Assembly (NCBI GenBank): GCA_047967505.1
Contig: CM106539.1
Strand: one strand, 5' to 3'
From: Dipteris shenzhenensis
Taxonomy: Eukaryota; Polypodiophyta; Polypodiopsida; Gleicheniales
DNA length: 64,000 bases
Shown: positions 55,871 through 64,000 of the stretch, piece by piece
How the letters are laid out: every line of letters starts with the position of its first letter
Numbering within the stretch: position 1 is the stretch's first letter
Notes under the pieces: generated by a model
What the model saw: only the letters and a program-made list of their open reading frames with translations
Told to the model about the DNA's origin: nothing
Database searches by the model: none
Made by a program: the position numbers and the translations under genes

Positions 55871-57639
55871 GACACCAAAAATTGATATTTTTTATTTGGC
55901 ATTGTATTGTTTTCTTCTATGTTTGATAAAGTTTGAGTATCAAGTGATAGCCTAATGGCTCTCACTTATTTCTATTTTCTAAGATATTGTATGGGATTGA
56001 GAGGATGATTGGAATGGATCATTGTAAATACCATGTGTATGAATGATAAATACCTTAGTATGGGGTGAGAGTTATTAATGTATGGGATATTATGGGGTTT
56101 TTAGAAAATAGGAAGAGTGAGTCATATAAAGAGGTGGGCTCATGTCCATGTGTTCCAATAATATAAGAAAGGCCACATGCCAAGCGTCTGGAAGGCATGT
56201 GGAGAAGTGTGGAGTCAAGAGGAATCCTTCTAGAATTCCCATGTGGAATAAGGAGGATGTGGACATATGGAAAAGAGAGGGTCCCTATGGGCTCCATGTG
56301 GGAAGACTCTTGACTTTCTCAATATTTTAAGTCTTGAGCATCTTTTGATGGGACACATGGCAAGAGTAGCCAAAAAGGACATGGATGGTGATGTATGGGC
56401 TTATGTGATTGATGGGGAAAAGAATCTATAGGCAGCAATTGTAAATGGGTGAAGGAGGGTGACAAAATCTCTATTAAAGGAGCCCTCCTCTCCCTTGTTC
56501 ATCATCTCTTCCACCATTAGGCCTCATGTTGTTGTAGCTCTAGTCTCCTTAAGCCTCTTCCATGAGCCTTCTCTCCCTCTTGTAGACATTCTCTTATGTA
56601 GACTCTTGAGTCCATCTCATTCTCTCTCTATGATAGTCTTGGAGTTTTCGCTCACTCTTGTACGTATGAAACCTCTTCTTCTCCCTTGTGTTTGTAGTAT
56701 TTTGAGTTGCATTGGAGTGGAGTCTCACTCTATTGGTAATGAAGGTCACTTCAGGTTCTCTCTCTTGAGTGTCTCTTTCCTTTTTCCATTGTTTTCTCTT
56801 CCAAAGTGCTTAAAAGTGTTGTCTATTCGGCCGCTCATTGCGCATACATGGTTTATCTATTTCCCAAGTGACAAAGAGAGCTCTTCCTTACCTCCTAGGC
56901 GACGTCTATGGGACTTGGATCGTTGATGAAGTCTAAGCATGGAGACAATTTTTACCCCCATCCAGTAAACTGCCCATATCTTTCCGACCGCTTCTCTATT
57001 TCTTACGAAACTTATATCAAAGTGAAGCCCATTTCAAGATGCATCTCAATATGTGTTTGAATATTTAATATCATGTCTTTGTTGAAAGTTATGGGTATTT
57101 GTGTCTTATAACATTTGGAGAGTGTTTTGGCTAAGTGTAATGGTGTCTATGAAGGAGGTGCAATGTTTCCTCAGAACCTACCCATCTGACCCAATCAGGC
57201 CCTTCAAACTCCTCGATATATATCAGTTCATGACATGTTGAGCCACAAGATCTTCTTTCAACAACCTATCGCTCTTCTCTTTGGTGCAAACTGGCTTGTT
57301 GAGATTATGGCCTCCGCTCATCCTTTCCTTTTCCCTATGCTCGAGTACAACATCACTTGGGATGTTACCATCTTCATTCTCATCCAAGAGAGGATAGTAT
57401 GGTGTGGTCTCTTGGTATAAAATCTTCTTTTTAATGTCCCTTTCCCAGTGATGAATATCTCTATCACTCAGTTTGAAAGCATCAGGAAGTGAAGAGGTGC
57501 GTGAAGTTTATTACTCCCAACTTCATGTCACATCTCTTTTGGTGGAGACGCCGGGTACGTTTGGTATTGGATTCATCCCACCTTACTAAACGGTCTCAGG
57601 TGTAATGGATTGCATGTTGTGCCTAGTATGGGCATGTGT
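55871..57639. other. intergenic DNA, no gene recognised
   Basis: Frames up to 155 codons (56459-56926, + strand) are Leu/Ser/Pro-rich without domain. TATGGG-rich DNA at 56060-56450. Nothing supports a gene. Confidence 0.3.
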
Positions 57640-58300
57640 CAGATGCCTAGAAGAACTCCGTTATAAGAGATTACAGCCTGTTTAAGAGAACTAGAAGATT
57701 GTGAAGGTGATGCTCAAGGTATTCGCATGGTCATCATGATCATATCCTTTATGTTTGCACTCTTGAATATGTTGGTGAATCGACAATGCTGGCAACAGGC
57801 ACAATGATGGATTGGGGATTGTTTCATGCACTAGCAGCTTGGTGTGAACATACATATGTATGGGGTTATGACCCGCAACATCAATGGTTCGCTCTACTAC
57901 CTAACTTTCATCGGTAACTACAACAAACATTTGTTCGGTCTACTTTTTGAAAGGGAAATCTGAATTCTTTTCTAGATTTCAAGAATTCAAAGCCATGGTT
58001 GAGAACCAAATAGGAAGAAAGATCAAAGTCATGAAATCACACAGCGGAGGTGAATACATGTCTTTAGCATTATGAACTTTTGTAGAAGTAATGCATTTGA
58101 ATACAATTCACATCTGTAAATACTCCTCAATAGAATGTAAGAGCTAAAAGAAAGAATGGTACTTTGGAAGACAGTGCTAGAGCAACGAATGCCATGGGTT
58201 GGGTCCCTCCTGCCATGCTTGCCTATGCATCGTGGATGCTTTGGCCATGACAAGGAGTTGCCAAAGGGGCTTGAAAGCCTTAAATGTACTATTCAAGGCA
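57640..58300 (+). pseudogene. decayed copia integrase fragment
   Basis: SLYYLTFIGNYNKHLFGLLF, EFFSRFQEFKAMVENQIGRK and KVMKSHSGGEYMSLAL fit the copia integrase core (D ... R-S-D-N-G-G-E-Y). The second catalytic Asp is replaced by His. The glutamate block is not recognisable in the frame-shifted DNA after it (near 58130). Many stops; LTRs not found. Confidence 0.65.
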
Positions 58301-58730
58301 ACATCCAGGTCGTAGGTAGGTAGGGTCACTCTTACAAATCAGTAGAGTACAGTACCAACAAGCATGCATTGGAAACAAGTTACATTTGAAATACCCATAC
58401 ACAAGTTGCCTTCTTACATTTTTGAACATGATTGCTAACCCATTTCTATACAAGTGCATGTTTGGATTTTAACTAGACTAGTCTAGCTCCCAGCCTCTAT
58501 CCGATAACTACCTTTCACGTCTTCTCCAACATGGTGCTACCACCACTCCTTTTTCTTGCACTTATCTCTGTTGTACACATTTCCTTTTTACAATATCCTT
58601 ATTTGAGCTCTCTAGTTCTGTTTATCTTCCATTAATGAAGCCTTCAACTTGTTATGTTTCCAACATTTTGGTCAGTTTACAATCAACCCACCAACTTGAG
58701 GCTCATTCTAGCTCTTGGTCTAGTTTGAAG

Positions 58731-58732
<2 letters not shown>

Positions 58733-58812
<80 letters not shown>
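58733..58812. repeat. (GA)n microsatellite
   Basis: About 80 bp of GAGAGA with one CAA interruption near 58771. Immediately precedes the first copy of the ~780-bp duplicated module. Confidence 0.9.
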
Positions 58813-58813
<1 letters not shown>

Positions 58814-58852
58814 ATGGGAGAGAGCTCAAGTGGATGTCCCTCTTGTTTTTAG

Positions 58853-59640
58853 TTGGAATGCTTTGGAGCACGCAAAGCCTTTCTCACACCAATAGAAACT
58901 TTTGATAGGTCCCTTGATCTCATATTAACATTCATTGGACCTGATTCTAGCCTTGCTGCCTACATTGCATGTCTCGTGCTATGTGTGCTTCCTCTATGTG
59001 CCCCCCCATTGCTACTCCTCCGCTGAAGACCCCAAGCATGCTACCAACTCAGCTCTGCCCTCTACCTTTGTAGCCACATAGTTTCTCTCCTATCTACTGC
59101 AACTTCTCCCTACCACCATGTGCTATCACATCCTCCTTTGATATGTCTATTGGAGCCTCCCGAATACATCTACTACTCTATTTGGAGCTATCAATTCCCA
59201 GGACACATTGTCTTTCACACAGTCACCCTCTTGCCATTGTAATCTACCACCTCACTAGCACTAAAATCAGCCCCTAGGACCACTCATTAGACCCTATTTA
59301 AAATTTTCTTACACATGGTAGACCTTGCCACATCATTAGTCCATGTAGGCCACATGCCACCTCTTGGCCGTTTTGTGCCGAATTAAAGTGGAATCTTCAC
59401 GAACAACTTTAGAATATCATATGCCACACATGTGAAGCCCACTTTTGGTATATTGTTTCTAGATTCATAATATTTTATGCTATACCTTGGCCTACTTTTA
59501 TCATCTTTCACACTACTTTTTGAGTTAGTTAACTTTTGATAGCCTATAATTATCAATTAGACATGAATTTGAGTATTCTTAGATCAAAATAGGAAATTGG
59601 AGGATAACAATGATGGTAATTGGAAGTTAAAACTTTGTGA
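58853..59640. repeat. ~780-bp duplicated module, copy 1
   Basis: Matches 62808-63602 in the same orientation at about 88-90% by eye, from TGCTTTGGAGCA to GAGCATTCTCCAATTGAAG. Shared blocks include TCTATGTGCCCCCCCATTGC, CCACCATGTGCT and CATATGCCACACATGTGAAG. No conserved reading frame. In copy 2 the end continues into a gypsy RNase H fragment, so this may be the decayed 3' flank of that gypsy family. Confidence 0.85.
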
Positions 59641-59993
59641 GCATTCTCCAATTGAAGATATTATGAATAATTATCATATAGTTAGAGAATTAAGACCAAA
59701 ACTCCTACAACAATATCAACAACACCTAGTTGAGATTTATACATCAAGATGGCTAGAGGGGTTTGAATCTACCTCTTTTCATTGAAATGTTGATATTTGA
59801 TGATTGGGACTTGGTTTCTATTTCGTGGGTAATCACCTCCTCTCTTGTATGGCATGGATTGCCTATAGCCTTCCTCTTTAAAGAAGGCTCATAATCAAAG
59901 ACCTCTCGTTTGATTCTACTTGTTTGCTCCTCCATCTCTCTCCTCACCATTGTGCACTCACGTGATTTACAACATGATATTAGAGAAAGCTTG
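59641..59993. other. AT-rich intergenic DNA
   Basis: Short frames on both strands, none recognisable. Confidence 0.3.
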
Positions 59994-60935
59994 CTCTTCT
60001 CCATTTTCTACTCTTACTGTATCATAGCTCCCTTCTTCCAACCTTTTCAGATTTCATAGGTGGTTGATATGTTGGCTACCTCAATCTACTCCTAAATTGA
60101 TACTTTTTTAAAAAATTAGGACAATTTTGGATTCAATAGGCCCTTAATATTTGTCCATATTTGTCTCTCATTGGGCTCCCACTTGCCCCCCCCACCTTGG
60201 GCTTTTACTCCCCCCTCCTTGGGCATTTACCCCCCCTCTTAACTTATGGAGGGTCCCCCTACCCTCCTCCCTCTCCAAAAATCAGAAGTTTTTGTTCCCT
60301 CCACATTGTTGCTTTTCTCCATAAGTGTCTCCACCCCCATAAACACCTCCTAGAAGTTCTCCCTAGCTATCCTCATTGACTCATGACCTTTTCCTCAATG
60401 TCTTTCCCTTCTCAACCTCCTCTCAGCCTCCTCTTGCTCCTCTCAGCCACCTTCTCCATTTTCTACTCTTGCCATATTATAGCTCCCTTCTTCTTCCAAC
60501 TGTTTTGGATTTCATTGTAGGCAATTGATATGATGGCTACCTACATCTACTCACTAAATTGATACTTTTTTTTAAGAATTAAGACAATTTTGGATTCAAT
60601 AGACCCTTAATATTTGCGATTAGAAAACCAGCCAATGGGAAGGATTGGGCATTAAAAGACTAGACAATTCAATATTTGTCTCTCATTGGGGTCCGACTTG
60701 CCCCCCCCCCCCCCACCTCCTTGGGCTTTTACCCCCCCTCCTTGGGCATTTACCCCCCCTCTTAACTTCTAGATGGTCCCCCTACCCTCCTCCCTCTCCA
60801 AAAATCAGAAGTTTTTATTCCTCCCCATTTTTTCTTTTTTCCATAAGCGCCCCATTCCCTTAAACACCTCTTAGGAGTCCTCCCCAACTATCCTCATTGA
60901 CTCATGACCTTTTCCTCTCAACCTCTTCCTCCTCT
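59994..60935. repeat. ~460-510-bp tandem duplication
   Basis: Copy 1 (about 59994-60450) and copy 2 (about 60451-60935) share TTCTCCATTTTCTACTCTT, AAATTGATACTTTTTT, CCTTGGGCATTTACCCCCCC and CCAAAAATCAGAAGTTTTT in the same order. Copy 2 has an extra ~55 bp (about 60617-60670) and a longer C run. About 85-90% identical. Confidence 0.8.
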
Positions 60936-62245
60936 CAGCCTCTTCCTCTCAACCTCTTCACTTCTCTTAGCCTACCCTAAGCAACCGCCTCCTCTTAACC
61001 TCTTCCTCCTCCCAACCTCTCTCTCTTTGCTTGCTCCAATTATTTCTACGATGGTGAAGAACTCCCCTTCCCTAGACCAAACAGATCAATTCAATCTTGT
61101 GTGGGTTGCATTTTGAAGGATGATTTTGGATGTTGGATTCCTCATGAGTTTAGGTTAATGTAATCTCCAATAGGTCTATTCAAGGTTTCAAGAGACGATA
61201 GAGCAAAGAAAGAGAAGCATTAAGTGAATGGAATGTAAGAAAATAATAATATGTCTATGCTCAACAGATAAAACGATCTCGTACGCAAGAGAGAAAACAA
61301 GATAGTATGGAGAATCAAAAATTTGATTACTGTAGAACTGATACAATAGATGGCGCTGCCTCCCAACCGTACGCTCCTGTGAAAAAAGCTTTGATGGCAT
61401 GCTGGAAATAGTAGAAGATAGGCTGGATGCTAAGAAATCAGGGTTGCTATAGCCAGTGATGAAATGGGCTTCATGGGCTTGCTCTTATATAGCCACCAAT
61501 CGTAGTCGGTTAGGCTCAATTAGGTGATTGACCCAGTCCGCCCAAAACAGTCGACTGGGGGTCGGTCCTGAAATAGGCCACCAACCATATGATAGAACCC
61601 AGAGCCATCTGGGATCATCTGAGGCTCCAAACGGGCCCCACAACTCGAGAGTGGGCTGCCTCGGGAAATGATCTTTCTACCCTCAGTGCGGCCAGTCTAC
61701 CAACTCTATTTGAAGCCGTCCAGCCATCCGGCCACACATGGCCCCCATCTGGTGTCCAAACCAGGACCTACCAGATAACCGAGCTACTTAAATGCCTTCT
61801 CCTCATATGGGGGACTTACAAGTAGAGTTAGCTGGTTCCCACATAGTTACAAGAGAGTGGAGCATTGATATCTAACATGGAAATGACTCAAGGTAAAGGT
61901 CCAACATATGTACATGGCTTGACACATAAACTTGGACCCTCCAAATCAAACTTGCTTTCCCTTGAATTGTATTTTTCTCTTTTATGTTATATTTTTTTCA
62001 TTATGGCACTTCATATGTCCATTCTAATGTGTACGTGTGTCGAAAGAGGGTGTGGAGTGGAGAGATTAGGGGGAGAGGAAGTGAGACAAAGACACACACA
62101 CACACACAGAGGTGTGAGGGGTGTAAGGGATAGAGTAGGGCGAGAGAGTAGAGGGGGGGAGGGAGTGAAGATAAAATTAAATAATAATAATATATATATG
62201 TATGCATGTATAATGTATGTATGTGTGTGTGTGTGTGTATGTTTT

Positions 62246-62280
<35 letters not shown>

Positions 62281-62807
62281 GAGTGGTGTGTGTGTGCGTA
62301 TGTGCATGTGTGATGGATAGAGGATGGATAGTTTTACAAAAAAGTGAGCGAGCTAGATATAGAGTGAGAGAAAAGGGATTGATTGTCCCATTGGCATCTT
62401 TCTTTGCTCCCTATGTGGATATCTTTCCTTCTACTGAAGTCAAAATCTACCCCTTGGATAGTCCTACGAGAACATTTCAGGATATCCATTCAAACATTAG
62501 GGAGTTAATGTACTTCGGATGGTGTTGTTCCTCCTTAAGAGAGTTTAGTATATTTCTATAATGCATGCTACCAAGTACTCAAAGAGCAGGTGCATATGGA
62601 AGCCTCCGTCCTATTCCTCTTCCTAACTTTGATAGTCAAGAATGGCCTGTTCCTAATCCATCCTCTATAGATGCATTTAGAAGGAAGATATTCAAGCATC
62701 AATAAAGTTTACTTTTGGTTCAAAATCTATGGGTGTTATTTGGTTCATGCCCTCCATTATATTTTGTTTACTACTTCAAATCAGTTTTCCTCCGAAAAAC
62801 ACAAACA
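60936..62807. other. intergenic DNA with LTR-like block and microsatellites
   Basis: At 61440-61830 a GC-rich block with TATA-like CTCTTATATAGCC (about 61477) shares CTCCTCATATGGGGG with the block at 2.4 kb and may be a solo LTR. At 62088-62280 lie (AC)n, (TAA)n, (TG)n, (TA)n and (GA)n runs in close succession. No gene recognised. Confidence 0.35.
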
Positions 62808-63602
62808 CATGTGCTTTGGAGCATGCAAAGGCTTTCTCCCACCAATGGACCCTTTTGATTGGTCCTTTGATCTCATATTAACATTCATTAGACCTCATTC
62901 TAGCCTTGATGCTTGCATTGCATGTCTCCCGCTATGTGCACTTCCTCTATGTGCCCCCCCATTGCTACTCCTCCACTGAAGATAAGGCATGCTACCAACT
63001 CAACTACGTGCCCCCCATCTACGCCCTCTACATCTGTAGCCACATAGTTTCTCTCTTATCTACTACAACTTCTCCCTACCACCATGTGCTGTTGCATCCT
63101 CCTTTGATATGTCTATTGGAGCCTCGCCACTACATCTACTACTCCATACGGAGCAATCAATTCCCAGGACACATTGTCTTTCACACGGTCACGCTGTTGC
63201 CATTGTAATCTACCACCTCTACCACTACCATATCTCCATCATTCCAACCATCATCACCTCACTAGCACCAAAATCGGCCCCTAGCACCACTCATTAGACC
63301 CTATTTAAAATTTTCTTACACATGGTATACCTTGCCACATCATTTGTCCGTGTAGACCACATGCCAACTCTTGGTCGTTTTGTGTTGAATTAAAATGGAA
63401 TCTTCACCAACAACTTTAGAATATCATATGCCACACATGTGAAGCCCACTTTTGGTATATTAGAGTTAGTTAACTTTTGATATGAACATGCCTATAATTA
63501 TCAATTGGACATGAATTTGAGTATTCTTAGGTCAAAACAGCAAATTAGAGGATAACAATGATGGTATTTGGAAGTTAAAACTTGTGAGCATTCTCCAATT
63601 GA
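62808..63602. repeat. ~780-bp duplicated module, copy 2
   Basis: Second copy of 58853-59640. It differs by an insertion near 63210 (CCACTACCATATCTCC...) and by a ~45-bp loss near 63460. Its right end is followed without a gap by gypsy RNase H coding DNA. Confidence 0.85.
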
Positions 63603-64000
63603 AGGGAGCCTCCCCATTGGGAACCCTTGAGATGTGGTCGGCTAGGACGTGGTTCTTCCATTTACGTACCGCAATTGTGAAGTCAAACTCCAAAAGGATT
63701 AGCATCCACCTTTTGATGTGTCCCATCATGTAGGGCTTGTTAACCAAATACAATAAGGTTTGATAATCTACAAAAAGGAAGAACTTGTTGGCTAGCACGT
63801 TCCTGATTTTCTTATCTGTGTAGACCATGGTAGTCTATTGTTGTGTAATTAACCTCGGCATCATTTAATTGTCGACTAGCAAAGTACACTGGATAGTCTA
63901 GGTTGTACTCCCTTGGTTGTTCTAACACACATCCAATGGAAATGTTTGAGGCATCTAAGTGGACATGGAATATTAGATTCTATGCAATACCGGTGCCGTG
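63600..64000 (-). pseudogene. gypsy RNase H fragment, continues past the window
   Basis: On the - strand, from 63990: VHLDASNISIGCVLEQPREY and YFASRQLNDAEVNYTTIDYH give the first two RNase H blocks, then a stop and frame change near 63840. The frame resumes as KFFLFVDYQTLLYLVNKPYM, RWMLILLEFDFTIAVRK and NHVLADHISRVPNGEAP. The family is Tat/Athila-like (xxxDHLSRxxNGExP end). The RT lies beyond position 64000. Confidence 0.75.

Noticed and set aside
62001-62320. 151-codon frame across 61865-62320
   Set aside because: Spans several microsatellites; reading stays open by repeat composition only.
1-64000. CRISPR array, bacterial operon or phage-type system
   Set aside because: All recognisable proteins are eukaryotic plant TE proteins; no regularly spaced short repeats with unique spacers.

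Overview
This is a TE-dense stretch of a land-plant nuclear genome. I see no complete, convincing single-copy host gene. The plant origin is supported by Ty1/copia elements with tRNA-iMet primer sites (TGGTATCAGAGC), a Ty3/gypsy chromovirus, a Tat/Athila-like gypsy element, CACTA (TNP2) transposase remnants, an L1-type LINE, and a possible exon of a nuclear gene. The species cannot be named from sequence alone. Long AG/TC microsatellites and AT-rich decayed intergenic DNA suggest a large genome.

Layout. 1-1.75 kb: 3' half of a chromovirus pol (integrase core deleted) plus its 3' LTR, + strand. 1.75-8.1 kb: GC-variable intergenic DNA with dispersed LTR-like repeats and one exon-like ORF on the - strand (about 5.6-5.8 kb). 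8.1-8.96 kb: a CpG-rich polypyrimidine minisatellite. 9.1-14.24 kb: a nearly full-length but mutated L1-type LINE (ORF1, then ORF2 with endonuclease, RT, zinc knuckle and a C-terminal tail). 14.3-19.8 kb: AT-rich DNA with a tRNA-like SINE head. 19.8-22.4 kb: a local tandem-repeat complex (72-bp, ~751-bp x3, ~50-bp units). 23.9-24.7 kb: LTR and leader of a copia element (A). 25.05-26.15 kb: C-terminal half of a CACTA TNP2 transposase. 28.37-32.81 kb: young copia element B on the - strand, with an intact 530-codon RT-RNase H ORF but no gag, protease or integrase, bounded by 257-bp LTRs and an AGTGA target duplication. 33.1-34.8 kb: N-terminal TNP2 pseudogene with apparent introns. 35.5-36.4 kb: 3' end and LTR of copia C.

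38.1-50.0 kb holds a Tat/Athila-like gypsy element on the - strand. It is split at the RNase H/integrase junction by a complete copia element (D, 40001-46201, + strand, 180-bp LTRs, ATTCA target duplication). Removing D and one target copy restores a continuous gypsy reading frame across the junction. Copia D carries a stop codon, an exact 302-bp tandem duplication and a small deletion. 51.2-58.3 kb: older gypsy and copia fragments around a long (GA)n-(TA)n-(CT)n tract. 58.8-64 kb: duplicated intergenic modules, microsatellites, and a gypsy RNase H fragment running off the right edge.

The most interesting signals are two PCNA-interaction (PIP) box motifs in the C-terminal tail of the LINE ORF2, the stripped-down but recent copia B with a cluster of ACGT-core bZIP-type sites, and a terminal LTR hairpin conserved between copia A and B although its loop has changed.
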